Origin: Rhyzopertha dominica
Lineage: Eukaryota > Arthropoda > Insecta > Coleoptera > Bostrichidae
Direction of reading: 5' to 3'
NCBI GenBank assembly: GCA_025024175.1
Contig: QCXZ01000041.1
Location: 47,487,786 to 47,551,785 of the forward strand
Length of the DNA: 64,000 bases
Position numbers and translations under genes: made by a program. Positions 23,444-35,429 of the stretch are shown here, piece after piece. Below the pieces are notes generated by a model. It saw only the letters and a list, made by a program, of their open reading frames with translations, was not told the origin of the DNA and did no database searches. The number at the start of each line of letters is the position of its first letter. Position 1 is the stretch's first letter.

Positions 23444-23925
23444 CATATGGTTATAGTTCATTGGAGCCCTTATTATTAAAGGATTCAACCATTATGTTAG
23501 TTGGCATAAAAAACAATGAAAATTGGAGTAATTAGAAAAATCGGTATTATACGCATGCATAAATATGGAGTTCACGTACAAAGTACGTCTTTGGTCTCCA
23601 CATGTAATGAATTAGCAATGTATTTGAGAATTATCACTGTCACTGTCGTATTTCTACAAAGCTCGCTTTTCTTAACTTTAGTATTTACATTATTTGAATA
23701 TTAACAATTACTAAATGCGATGGGTATATCGACAGACAGAAAGCTATCATCTGCAGATTCTGATCTGAAACTGAAAGAATACTAATCGACGATTTTTGTT
23801 ATTTTATAACTGTTAAATAATAATTTTCCCAATTGTGTCCATTTTGATTGCTTTTATGCCATATGATATAATGGTTGAATTCCTTAAATAATAAGGGCTC
23901 GAATGACACCTAAAATTCATATGGT
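23444..23925. repeat. Imperfect inverted repeat (foldback/MITE-like)
   Basis: The arm at 23444-23533 (CATATGG ... GAGCCCTTATTATTAAAGGA ... CAACCATTAT ... GGCATAAAA) returns inverted at 23833-23925 with small differences (CCTTAAATAATAAGGGCTC, ATAATGGTTGAATTC, TTTTATGCC). Weaker similarity continues outward on both sides. The spacer is about 300 bp and there is no coding content. Ends and target duplication were not resolved. Confidence 0.7.
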
Positions 23926-24009
23926 TCCATAAAAAATTGATGATGTACATATCTTATCTGATCTGTATTAATAGACTCAAAATAAAAAATTAACAAATTA
24001 TATTGGGTT

Positions 24010-24560
24010 GCTTTTTCAGCGTTTTCTTCAGATTTACTCTAATTAGCATCTATGCAAGGATGATAAATTGGAGAGTAACCATTGTTTAAACTTTTTTATA
24101 TCACAGGTTATTATTGCACTATTTCATTTTTATTTTTGCCAGAATACAATAGTAGAATATCATCAGCATATACTGTATAGTACGCTGCAATACCCACCTC
24201 AGTCAGGGTTTGTATATACAGTCGGTCCCAGCACCGAACCCTGTGGTGCTCCTTCTTGATGTTTCGGTAGTACGAGCTCAGTCTCCTCATTACTTACCAC
24301 TGTCTTTATCTTTCCATTCAACAAGTAAGATTTTATAAGCGCATTTAATATGTTCTTAATACCCAGGATGTAGATTCGCTATCAATATCTGGTGGTCCAC
24401 CATATCCTATGTCTTCTTCAAATCAGCAGCGGCTGCCACCAAATAACGAACCTTATTGATATTATTCAATATGCACTGCGTTACATCTACAAAGACTGTA
24501 AATGCGTTACTATTGCTTTGAAAACTGACTTGAAAAGGACCATTCAAGTATGTACAGTCA
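24010..24560 (-). pseudogene. Non-LTR retrotransposon RT relic
   Basis: The minus strand, across frames, reads 'YDMVDHQILIANLH' (motif A region), 'NALIKSYLLNGKIKTVVSNE', 'EGAPQGSVLGPTVYT' (motif B) and 'YADDILLLYSGKNKNEIV' (motif C with the catalytic YADD still present). This is the palm domain of a Jockey/I-type LINE reverse transcriptase. Stops and frameshifts between the motifs make it non-functional. It is not closely similar to the other LINE fragments here, so it belongs to another family. Confidence 0.75.
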
Positions 24561-25700
24561 AATTCATAGATTTCTGAAGAGACAATAAGCAGGGTTATTG
24601 GTGAATAGTGGTATAACTGGGCAGGAGCTCCTTATTTGTAGATTATGTTCAATCTTCAAATCTTCGGCAAAAAAATATGCCTTTCATTAGGCCAGATTAT
24701 TGTTGCAATGATATTTACAGACTATAATGTTATGTTGATTTGCTTTCAAGTTCCTTTTTTTACTTTTACAGAGTATTTTCAGAGTATTTTACATCGTGAC
24801 AGAAAACCAGTTTTCATTATACTTTCTCAACAATGTCACAATCATTTACAGTCTACATTGAAAATATTTAAATAATGATTAGTGCTTAAGTTTACTCGTC
24901 AGTACTCTCGATTCTAGATTTTACTGACAAAAGCATGTAGATCGATTGGGATCTAGACTGGCTAGTAGCTTCACAGTAAGAATTCCAAGTTAGGTTTATT
25001 TTATAGGAATATGACATCTTTCCTCAATAAATATCAAGTCCCCCTTTATAGGAAGTTACAGTTGTTAAAGAAGCTCTGAAGTGGTCAGCTTTAGCTTATA
25101 AGCAAATGGAGTGGAGTCATTAAATATCATGCGTATAACACCTCGTTGCTTTTTTTCACATATAATCTCGCGTTTGTTATTCTAGGCGCCAACAATTTCC
25201 CTTCTCATTAAAAAAATATATGTATTTATAAACACAGAATTCCGAGTATGACACTTTATTTCCTGAGTTGTTTTATTTATTCTCAAGAATACGCCAATCA
25301 ACGTTTCAGGTTATTATTTACTTCAAATTTCTTTAATAATATGAAGTAAAATTTACCTTGCCATGCAGTGATACTCAAGCTCTAGTGCAACGAATAGTAT
25401 CCAGAAATGTATCCGCTAAGTTCCAATTGCAAGGTTTTATTGTGGGCCACACAAATACCGAACAGCTCTTCGCTCTTGAAGGTTTCGACGTAATAACACA
25501 TCTGCGGTAGCGCCCCCTTACGACAGGGATTTTATTTTAAGAAAATAGTTAGCATATTACCAATGTACAGGGTGATCAATTAAGAGATGTGACCGATGTT
25601 ATACCATATACGATAAGTTCCAGAGCTTTGGCGAAAATAATCAACTTAAGTGGCAAAGCGAAATTGACAGAAATTACTTTCGGAGTGGAGTTACCAAACT
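24561..25700. other. No gene recognised
   Basis: AT-rich. At 25566 a TA followed by CAGGGTGATCAATTAAGAG resembles the outer end of the foldback element at 7822, but no inverse partner was found. Confidence 0.4.
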
Positions 25701-26270
25701 GACCTCCGAGAATTTACGTCTAGTTCTTTTCATTTCCCCAGTCGATCAGAGTGTAGCGGCGTTTATGTTCTTAACGACGTATTTAGACTGAGGCTGTAGC
25801 GTTTCTCCGTGCAACCGCGGCTTTACAAACTTCGACACACATTTGCCTAATGCAACATCTTAAACTCCCATCCCCTTCAGCTCATACATTAACCCCAAAC
25901 CTCCTCGGCTGGCGCGTTCATGTAAGGTCTATATCCCTCGTCACATTTTTCCGACGTTCATTAATAATGTATCGATTCCTGGGGGTGCACTTCCTCGCTG
26001 AAAAGGACGAAATCTCCAACTCCTCGTGGACTTCGCGCGGCATGATTCGGGTCGCAGGTGCCCGGTGAGGGGGGGGGGGGGCGTTCTTGCACAGTTTTAG
26101 ACAGTCCGGATAATATGGCCTCGCTTCCGTCTGATTCGGTTTTCAATCACGAGGGGATCGATTGCTCGGATGGACAGCGGGGTCGTTCAGGTAGACGAAA
26201 GTGGAAGCAATCGATAGCAGAGTCGGAAGTTGGGAGATACGTTGGAATAGCAAAAATGTTCATTTTTTGA
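25701..26270. other. GC/CpG-rich noncoding island
   Basis: GC-rich against AT-rich flanks, with a run of 13 Gs at 26069-26081. Words include CCTCCTCGGCTGGCGCG, CTTCGCGCGGCATGATTCGG and CTCGGATGGACAGCGGGG. Overlapping frames on both strands (25850-26270) share no known motif. Possible regulatory block. Confidence 0.35.
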
Positions 26271-26984
26271 GGAATTTTCCGCGCTTCGAGAAATTTTAAA
26301 GGTGCATAGTTATTTTACTATTTACGCTATGTAATTTGATAAGTCAGTCCTGTTTTTGTAGGTTCTTTACGCGTACCCTAAACGCTAAGATGTACCACTT
26401 ATACATATGTAGGTATATGTGGTACCTAAATACCCCGTTTGACTAAATTTAAATTGAGGATCTAAAAATAAAATAAAATATTCTCATTTTTACAGGAACA
26501 CCCTACATTTTGTTGCACTTTTGGATTCCCTCTTGAAATTAAGAGCCGGTTTGTTAAGCATATATGTTGTCTAACGTAGGCTGTTTTGCAACGTTTTGAT
26601 GTTTTTTTCTCGCTGTTCGTCGGGACATGAAAAATTCTGACGAAACGTGTCAAAAAATTTTATCTTTACCTATAATTTTTGCACTTGAATTTTTGAGTTT
26701 CGGAAACTTGTCATGAACTATTTTTTTACTCTTTTACTTGTGGAAACACGAACTTTATTTCTTTTGATTTTTGTTAATACACAGATATGTCTGTCCTAAA
26801 CCATTTTTGATGTATTAGCAATTTTAATAATTTCTTATGGAGAAAAGGGTGTCCATAAAATCAATTATTTAATGATAAATCTAAATGACACCAAACGTAA
26901 TAAAAAATATTATTATAAATGGCCCACGAAAGAAAACATATAAAAAAACAGAATCATGTAGTGAGAGTGAGAACTAAAGCTAAA
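26271..26984. other. No gene recognised
   Basis: AT-rich. A word GGAACACCCTACATTTTG near 26496 resembles an inverted transposon end, without a partner. Confidence 0.4.
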
Positions 26985-27410
26985 AAAATTATAAATCAAA
27001 TGTTGAAATTGTCTACGATTTTGTAAAACACCAGCACTAAGTTTATTGTGAAAAGATCTATTAACGTTTCTTGGTTGCATAAAGGTTTTTTCTTCGAGTG
27101 CTGCTCTATTTCTTTATTTCATAGAATCCACTGTACTAGGTGGTGTTTAGTATACAATATTCGATTTTGAGGAATCTGAGGACCTAGGCGGGCACCTATA
27201 CGGATTTATTTACTTTCATAACTCTGGTTTAAAAAATTTGTAATTGTCGAGAGTACATCATGTTGCAACCACATTCTTTTTTCGNAGGACATCTTTGTGA
27301 AATTCGGGTAACGTAGGGTGCAATAACTAAAACTCCTACAATTCCACCCCATCTGTCTTAACTATCAACAGTTACAATAATAATCTCATAACAAAACCAT
27401 TTTTATTGAA
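26985..27410 (-). pseudogene. IS630/Tc1-mariner transposase relic
   Basis: The minus strand, with frameshifts, gives the second half of a DDE transposase: 'WGGIVGVLVIAPY', 'MWLQHDV' (the QQDGA catalytic block, aspartate kept), 'ITNFLNQSYESK', 'PPRSSDS' (the PPRSPDL block), 'VDSMKXRNRAALEE' and the C-terminal 'NRRQFQHLI'. The order matches the insect DDE_3 family to which the element at 62559-64000 also belongs. The third catalytic block is destroyed. No terminal repeats were found. Confidence 0.65.
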
Positions 27411-29294
27411 TGTGGCGGATCTTTTCTAATTGCGGTTACAGCCTATTTACAAAACCGTCTTTGTTTTTTTTTATTACTACGTTCATCTAGTTTTTAATCA
27501 CAATGTCATTTTTACATATATTACAAATAAGGGAATGTATTTTTACTGAGGTGCCTACCAAAATGTAGCCGCTAGTATTTTTTGTTAAAATAATACTAAT
27601 TCATTTTCAGGAATAAATTTCTTTCACTTCTTTTTAAAGTAAAATATAATTCAATTCACAGCAATATATGTAATCACATTCTGATACTTAAAAATATATT
27701 TTCCCATTCGTAAATATATTTAAAATAAGATTATGATTAAAATCTAGATGACCGTAGTTATCTCGCAGCCGAATCTCGTACTATCCAAATACTAGTAAAT
27801 TAATTTCGTATTATTGATATAAAAAAATCGGCGAAAACGTAAAATACAAACACAAATAAATTGTTAGCTACTGCGATGTAACAAAAACGAAAATAGAAAA
27901 TTACTGATACAGCAAAAGCAGTGAAGAATAGGCCTATATCCGCTTTCGCAAATGTGAAAAAGTTACATTGTTCTACTAAAAAAATAATTTATCCACGATG
28001 CGACTTTCTGATATTCAAAAATTACTTTGAAAATGATATTAATTCAAAATTGCTATGTTGATATGTTTTGATGCAATTTTTCGTGCTGTAAAGGATGGCG
28101 GAAGCCGCATTATTTTCCAAGATACCTTTCATTCTTTAATATGCTACAAAGGTCAAATTTAAAAAAAAATGTCGAATAACTTCTAAACGGCCTGCGGTGA
28201 GNAACATACACGTTTAACAAAAGTGTCACTCAATTTCAACAGAAATAGGGTGTTTTATTTGAACCATATAAATTAAAATATTATTAGATTAGAATGAGTT
28301 TTTTTTTTTAGATAAGAATGCTATACTAATAAGATTGCGGTAAGGGTTTTCATATACTGTTTGAATACCGCAAAATGATAAAGATAGAAAATACTGTGGA
28401 AAACACCAATAATTTAATGTAAATCGTGATCAAACGATAACTTTCTTTATTACTTACAAGATGTTGATTAAATTTATTTGACAGTCTTTTAGTTCTCGTA
28501 GCTTGCGATTTAGAATGTCCTAAATAATAACTTCGTCAGATATAATTTATGCCACGCCTAGTTTGATAGATATAGGCAATATATTTGATTAAATTTTGTA
28601 ATGGAATAAATATATAAGCCTGCTGATTATCGACGTATAATAGAATTTCCAAAGCTTAAAGACAAAAAGTAGTGAATACTAGTAGAAAAAAAGAGTTACT
28701 TTTCCCACATTGTTAGATGGCGATTGGAAAGTGATTGTTATAGTTGTATTGTGTTGACCCGATCCACCTTCTCGGCTGAACCTACTTCCTCGTTTTGGAT
28801 TTACTGTCTGTTGGTTACGAGCTTTCTGAAAGGTTATAACTGTATATGAGAAGGTAATAATATTATGAGCGACAGTAAACGTATGCGGTTTACAGCTCAT
28901 TTTTAAAGAGTAAATTTTGAAACGAACCCAATTTTGTTACCTGTCGTAAAAATGGTGTACTAAAGTAAGGCGTAAAATCTTGTTGCGTTTTGGTAAGGCG
29001 TTAGAATGTTGTTATGTTGGATGAATGTTTGAAATTTGGCTGAAAAATATTCTTCTTTGACTTTATTTAGAATATTAAAAGTTAAGATGTGTCTTCTGTT
29101 ATGGTTTTGTTAGTAATATATATTTATTTTTACAGTTATGGCATCGTTTATCTATAGTTATAGATCGAACAAGTTTAACCCTCGATTTTAATAGTATTAA
29201 ATCTCGAACAAGGTCATAAAAATCATTGCGTAAGAACATGAGTTCTGTTGATGAGCTTGTTCTTTATATAACTAGTAACGTAGATCGACGATAA
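27411..29294. other. No gene recognised
   Basis: Strongly AT-rich, single N at 28202; nothing recognised. Confidence 0.5.
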
Positions 29295-29345
29295 TAAAAA
29301 CCTGAAGAGGCTAAAATAATTCGGCTGAAACGTTACTACAAACAA
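29295..29345 (+). ncRNA. Hammerhead-like motif
   Basis: CTGAAGA (29302-29308), then GGCT and GGCT flanking a 10-nt loop (only G-C and G-U pairs possible), then GAAA (29327-29330) and CGTTA. It is the same arrangement as at 2322-2375, with an intact CUGANGA box but a weak stem II. Probably the end of a decayed retroelement. No coding part is attached. Confidence 0.3.
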
Positions 29346-31179
29346 AACAAGCGATTGTATCTATAATTCACTAAAAAGAAGTAAACAAGAATGAAGGAAA
29401 ATTAGTGTATTCCAAAACCATTATGCCGCTTCCCACTGATGCTTCGTCAACTCTACGTATAACTAATTCTTATAGGATATTGCTGTACATTATACAATTT
29501 AGCATCAAACAAATATTATTCCATGCGGTAGTGTGGCTTTTTCTCAGTAACTGATTCTTAACATTACAACTCCTTGCTAGATAAAATAGATTATTTTACA
29601 TTATTATGTCATATTCACTTTTGCTGTCAAGTGATTCAAGATCTAACAGGTTCTTCAAACTAAATACAATAGCCAACAAAAATTTCTTGGTATAATGAAT
29701 AGCGCTTCAAATTTATTTGATTTCTTTTGTGAAGGTCTAAAAGATTTTGTGGTCATGTACGAGATTAATTTATTTAAGGATTAATTTAAGATTGCTTGGT
29801 ATTGGTAAAATGTAATTTCCATCAAAATATTTGGAGCAACCGGAATTTTTGAAATATAAACTGTGATATAGTAATACATGATTTTGACCTGATTTTGCAT
29901 TCGTAATATTTAATTTTTATTGGGTTTATTATTTATTCCATTTATGCCATTTCTCTGTTCGTGATTATACCACTTTATTTTTTTTCGTGAAATTGACAAA
30001 ATATTCCAATTTTAAAAGATATACAAGATATGAAATTCCTTGTGCCTTTTGTCACAAGCAAATAATTAGCATTTGTTTTCAAATTGTCTATTTCCTCAGT
30101 ACTGCAGTCAGTATACTTAATAAACTTTCTAATGGTAGAGAATGGTTAAGCCACACATGAATCGCGTGTGGACTACTATCGCCGCAACTACGTTGTCATC
30201 GTTTTCCAAGGATTAGCACTCGGTATGCCACGTAGATTTACGGTCTGCAACGGTTTAGAGTACTTACCGTAAAATTAACTGCGCTAAATTGGCTAAATAT
30301 CCGTGACACTCCCTATGCGTATGCTGGGTTGTTGCCTTGTTATTTAGCCAAACTCTGAGTCTGTCAAATACAACGTGTATAAATTGGGGAACATGGAATG
30401 AAGAGCATTATTTTCCGTAGTAATACAACAGTTCGGTAAAAGTCGACGATAAAATCACATGTAAGTGGTAAAGCAGATGCCAATGTCATCTATCAGCGGA
30501 AAGCTGACTTTTTTGGAGAACAATCAGCTATAGTTCTTAGGTCACGATCAACGAGCCCGCAGGATATCGCAGATAAATGTTGCTTGATATGGTGTAGTCG
30601 TAAATCTGCGTTTGAACCATACTTTCTAAAATTTTAGATATCACAGGAATTTTAGTGTTTGGACGTAGGTCAATTTTTTCTCCGGTATATAATTAAAGAG
30701 TAATGTTTTTCATCTAGCACGAACACAACAAATTTCTACGCACAGTTAATAATATGCGTAATATGTGGGCAAATTGTAGATGAACATAACTGAATCCGCT
30801 AGCATTAGATTTTAAGTTAAGAATAACCTTGTATCCCTCATGGTAACCATAGCAAAGTTAATATCAGAGCTCTATTGAATCTATTTCTACAATACTTCTC
30901 GGCTGCAGTTGGCCAGTTATTAAGCGGAGTGAAGACAATAGAAAAATATTAATTTACTTCATTTGCCTTTTACTAATCTGCCGGTACTGAAATCAGTTTC
31001 TTTAGTTTTATGCCGAGATCCGACAAAGCATTTAAAACTGCTCATTTATCGCTACTATTTTCACAGTAATGTATGTAACATACGTTTCGAGACAAAAATA
31101 AAATTAACTCAATTTATTCATAATTTCAACTTTACTTAAACTATGTAATTGTTCTTCATTTTCTGCCTCCCATCCATCA
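29346..31179. other. No gene recognised
   Basis: AT-rich with a slightly less AT-rich part at 30160-30620. No motif. Confidence 0.5.
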
Positions 31180-31615
31180 TCATAAAGTTTCTTCGATGAG
31201 ACATGCTTGGGATACATTACGTGAATTATCTATTTGAAGTACAAATGGGATGTTATTGGCTTACAACCAATTTCTAGTTTACCTGGCATAGTGACATAGA
31301 TCAGGCCAAAACATGATTTCATCATTATTGTGATGATCGTATATAAATCTTAACAATTTAGACAAATATCTTTGTATATAAAGACCTGCAGTGATGGCTT
31401 GTCCTCAAACATGTCCTACATATGGCTGCGAAGCACCTGCCGAAGAAATGGCGCACCACACCAGAATTTTGTCTTCAAATTTGGCTTTCCTTTTAAATTG
31501 TACATTATCCGGAGCAGCATGGAAATCCTCTTTTAAATATGTTTACAATATCCGCGTTCGGCAATTGGCCAACTAAACTATAGATACTTTTTCGGATTTC
31601 AATTTTATGCGCCAT
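31180..31615 (-). pseudogene. Tc1-like transposase relic, internally deleted
   Basis: Start at 31615 ('MAHKIEIRKSIYSLVGQLPN', the usual N-terminus of this family). After about 30 residues it jumps into the catalytic half: 'EDFHAAPDNVQFK', then 'FEDKILVWCAISSAGASQPY', 'QAITAGLYIQRYLSKLLRFI', 'EIMFWPDLCHYAR' (second aspartate) and 'VPFV'-like 'IPFVLQIDNSRNVSQACLIE' with the third acidic position. At least three in-frame stops and one frameshift. An internal deletion has removed the DNA-binding region and the first catalytic aspartate. Terminal repeats were not located. Confidence 0.75.
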
Positions 31616-32139
31616 GTCACAATAGTTTTTCGACGACATCTGTCAATATTTATGATTACAAGGCTTACTCGAACAAATTCCAGGCAATGGTAACTAGACT
31701 GAGTGTTTTGAAAGTGATGAAAATTAGCTAAGAAATTTGTCTCAAAACTTATGTTATGACAAAGTTTATGACGTCATGTCTTCGTTATAGTAACAGACTG
31801 TTTTTTTTAATCATCTCAAAATAAATCTTTTATTAAATATTAATAATTCTTATTCTGAATTTTATGCGTTAGCTTATCGACATTACACACTATGCGCATG
31901 AGAAATATTATGTGTTCTGCAACTGTGGAGCCCCTAAACACATACCGCCACTGCCATAATTCCTGCAACGTACGACAGGACGTGTCAACTCCTCGGGCTT
32001 GTCTTGTATAGTTGTTATCCCCTGCCCTAATTCTTTTTTAACGTCACTAAACCTGATCTTGTTTGTAATCCGTTGTCGCATGCCAAGAGGTCCCATGGAT
32101 CAATTTCAAGGGCTCTGTTGAAAGCATCAAAAGCAGCAT
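31616..32139. other. No gene recognised
   Basis: AT-rich to 31900, then mixed composition; no family motif. Confidence 0.45.
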
Positions 32140-32720
32140 GCCCGCCATGATACACCTAATGAATTATGTACGACCTGCAGGTAGAGAGTGAATGCCGTCG
32201 TCGTCGGCTACACATCGATCTTGTGCTTTTTCCCGGAGAGTCCCCGGTCACTTTGCGTCCGAGTATATGGAGCGCCAAGCCTCCCCCGGCTGAATACACC
32301 ATGCATTATAATTTGGCAGTTCGGAAGGGTATGCACAGATGCGGCACTCAGGTCGATTAGGGCGTCCCCTTGGCGTGTATACACAGCGATTGGTATATCA
32401 AAAGGATTTCTGAAACCTAAAACGATGAAAGCCCCCAAATATGCGCCGCCGGGAATGGCCTGATGGCGTTGATATGTTTTGTTAAATGACATTACCGAAA
32501 TAAAGAGGGATTTCGAGGTTCCGACGTGAGAAGGGGATGTTATCGCATATTTCGCGCAGGAATCGCGAGAAAGTGCAAAGTCGAGTTGGAGAGCTTTGCG
32601 CTTGAGGGTCTTAAGGCCTCTCGGCAGCTTCAAGACACCTTTCACACAACTGCCGCAAGAATTATTATCTCTTCTCAACTTTGTTTCTCACAGCTTTCTC
32701 GATTTGGGAGATTGAACGTT
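32140..32720. other. GC/CpG-rich noncoding island
   Basis: Words such as GCCGTCGTCGTCGGC, CTTTTTCCCGGAGAGTCCCC and CGCCGCCGGGAATGG. Both strands carry open frames here (minus 32208-32678, 156 codons; plus 32188-32463), which is what a GC-rich noncoding stretch gives by chance. The peptide has no known domain, and neither frame shows splice sites or a convincing start. Confidence 0.35.
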
Positions 32721-32987
32721 GTAGTCATGGGCGTACCCAGCTGTTGGTATGGAGGAGGGGCAGGAACGTCCTGTAGAGTATAATTCAACATATATAGAAG
32801 TAATAAATGTTTGTAAGATATAGGTACTTAAGTAATTAATGAAGTATTTATTTCATGAATAATCTTCGTGAATTTTCTGCAAGGCGACTTAAAACATCTT
32901 CTGTGAAATAAAGACCCAAATTATTTATATGTTTTCTATGTACTGTTCATACAAAACCTTTTTATTACTAATTCCGTTATTAATGAA

Positions 32988-33475
32988 TTAATGAACATAC
33001 GTCATGACTGGCATAATGATTGATGTATAAAGAATCTTTATCAATTTCCAGTGTGGTTTATGTTTCTCTATAAATGGTAATATCGTACTGGTTACTCTAT
33101 GTGCAGTTTTGATTCTCTCTCTAATCGTCTCTCTGCGGCTAAGATGGCTGGCTATGTACGTACCTAGATATTTCAATTTGTTTGCTGTTCTCAAAATCCG
33201 GTTGCCTATCTTGTATTTTGTGCCCGTTTCTAGGATTGTTCTGCTGGAAGGATCTCTTATCATGATGTTGCTTTTCGTGTAGTTTATTGTTAGTCCATTT
33301 TTGTGGAGTTCATGTTCTGCATTTTCTAAGAATTCTGCCAAGTGTTTTTCGTTCTCCGCGATTATTATCAGGTCATCTGCATATGCATGGACTATAGGTA
33401 GTGCTATTTCATTCTCCTGCTCATGGGCTCCGATTAAGCTAATTTTATGTTCATTTACTATTGCGGACCTGCTTT
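32988..33475 (-). pseudogene. RTE-like LINE reverse transcriptase fragment
   Basis: Minus-strand frame, open from about 33475 to 32988. It begins 'HEQENEIALPIVHAYADDL' with the catalytic YADD box, followed by 'LENAEHELHKNGLTINYTKS' and 'LKYLGTYIASHLSRRETIRE' (motif E and thumb), and ends in 'YTSIIMPVMTYV'. The layout matches RTE/craniofacial-development-protein-like LINEs. Its upstream edge runs into a tandem repeat whose unit includes the first codons (VNEHKISLIG), so the repeat formed from, or across, the element. No stops within the fragment suggest moderate age. Confidence 0.8.
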
Positions 33476-33975
33476 ATTTCGGAGTGCTGTCAGTAGATCT
33501 CTAGCTGCAACGTTTCATCTGAAAAGTGACCCAGAGTAGAAGGGTCAATTAGCGGAAAATAAATTTCCGGACGTCCTAGCTTTTTTCTGACTGCATTTTT
33601 GGAATCTGGACCTCAAAATACATCAGTATGCCGATTTTGAGCCAAAAATTATTTCCACTGGAAACGGCGAAAGAACAAAGGTAACCCCTTTGTTGTTTTT
33701 TCACCTTGAAACTTGATGGTCTCCCATTACGCTAATTTTATGTTCATTTACTAATGTGGACCTGCTTTATTTCGGAGTGGTGTCAGTCGGTCTCTAGCTG
33801 CAACGGTTCGTCTGAAAAGTGACCTAGAGTAGAAGAATCAATTTGCGGACAATAAATTTCCGGGCGTCCTAGCTCATTTCTGACTGTATTTTTGGAATCT
33901 GGAGCTCAAAACTAACCCCTTTATTGTTTTTTCACCTTCAAACTTGATGGTCTCCGATTAAGCTGATTTTATGTT
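33426..33975. repeat. Tandem repeat (293-bp and 231-bp units)
   Basis: Three starts of the same unit are seen at about 33433, 33726 and 33957 (ATTA(A/C)GCT(A/G)ATTTTATG). Units 1 and 2 share CGGACCTGCTTTATTTCGGA-like sequence, TCTCTAGCTGCAACG, AAATTTCCGG(A/G)CGTCCTAGC and TTTTGGAATCTGGA. Unit 2 lacks about 62 bp present in unit 1 (after 'CTCAAAA'). The third unit is cut off after GTTCAAGGGCCC. The beginning of the unit is RT coding sequence of the LINE at 32988-33475. Confidence 0.88.
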
Positions 33976-34670
33976 CAAGGGCCCAGATTTGTCAACTCAG
34001 GTCAACAAGAATCATTTAAAATAGCAAAATTTTGTTCACCAATAATTTTGTGAATATCTAAAATTTCCAAAAATTTAATTTTGATGATTTACTGCACAAA
34101 TGTAATGCGTGGCAGTGTGCTTATTTAACAAAAAATGGTTAGCTGACGAAGAATTTGTTGTTACAATATCTGTATTTTTATACGTTTCGAATTGTTTTAA
34201 ATGTTCTTTACCTCTAATTAAAATTATTAGCGAACAAAATTTTACTATTTTATACGATTCTTGTAATTTCAGTTGTCCTTTTCTAACTTATATTTTTGAT
34301 CTAAATTAATACTATGTGTGTGTTGCTGCATGTAGGTTGCTTTTGGTTTGTGGTACAATTTAGTTGTATCTAAATTATATTTTATGACAAAGCAAATTTA
34401 TTTATCGAATATAATTTTATTAGAAATTACAAATGTATGTGTTGTTTTTAATAAAAGAGTTTGAAGAGGACAAATGCAAAAATACCAAACTTAATTACCG
34501 TAACCGCCACTATGTAACTGTAGAAGTATAATATCTGAAGATATTTACGATGCACTTTAACTGTTTTTGAGGGTTACACATTTACATATTTTTAATATCG
34601 TCTTTGATGACATTCTTGATTATTGTAAAAAGATCATATTACCACACTTATCAGAACCCCAAGACTTTCG
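33976..34670. other. No gene recognised
   Basis: AT-rich; no motif. Confidence 0.5.
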
Positions 34671-34775
34671 TCACGAGACCGGGGCCGAGACCGAGACCAA
34701 AGAAACTGTGCATTTCCGAGACCGAGACCGACAATTGTGTGGTCTCGGTCTCGTAGCCCCGAGACCGAATGCGGC
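34671..34775. repeat. GAGACC hexamer repeats and hairpin
   Basis: GAGACC occurs in tandem pairs (near 34675, 34686, 34718) and then inverted. CGAGACCGAGACC (34718-34730) and GGTCTCGGTCTCG (34741-34753) make a perfect 13-bp hairpin around GACAATTGTGT, with a further single copy after it. Repeats of this kind occur in subterminal regions of some hAT-type non-autonomous elements; no ends were identified here. Confidence 0.8.
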
Positions 34776-35429
34776 AATAGTAGCTCACCAACTTTTGGAG
34801 ATTAACTCAGGGGAAATCATACGTGTTTCCATTTTCAACACATGTAATTTGAAATGACTCCCAAAACCACGAAAATGCTTATTAATCTTGTACGAGCACA
34901 AAAAATAAAAATGAAAGTAGTTATCCAGGCATTCGGTTTCTCAAAGTAGTCAACAGTGATGATAGAAGCTTTTTTTATATCTCTACCTGAGAGGTCAACT
35001 GTATTGTCATATTATTCAGTTTGTTCAAGAGAGCGCATAATATTATTAGAAACGGCTAAGTATTTAATTGTGCCATTACAAAAACCTGATAACTTTTTTG
35101 TTATCTTAACAATCATAGCTGCTTTCATTAGACTAATTACTGTGCTTTTCCATCACTACGTGGTATATGTATAGTTATACGAAGGACTGACTAGGAATAG
35201 AGGACGGTGAAAACGGAAAAGCAATGTGACGAATGTAATCGAATGCGTTAGTTCAAAGTACAAACGGATAACAAAAACTAAGTTTCCATAATTTTTTGGC
35301 CTTAGACCAATATTTTTCCTCTATTATCCAGCTATACGACCGAGCAAATTTATAAACAATTTGTGGCAAAGAAAAACGTTATCTACGTGATGTAGCTTCC
35401 TGNGCTGTCACTATAAGTTCGGTAAAGTG
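34776..35429. other. No gene recognised
   Basis: AT-rich. Frame 34956-35174 is hydrophobic and without family motif. N at 35403. Confidence 0.45.

Noticed and set aside
32208..32678. 156-codon minus-strand open frame in a GC-rich island
   Set aside because: Overlaps several open frames on the other strand, shows no domain, and long frames are expected by chance in GC-rich noncoding DNA.
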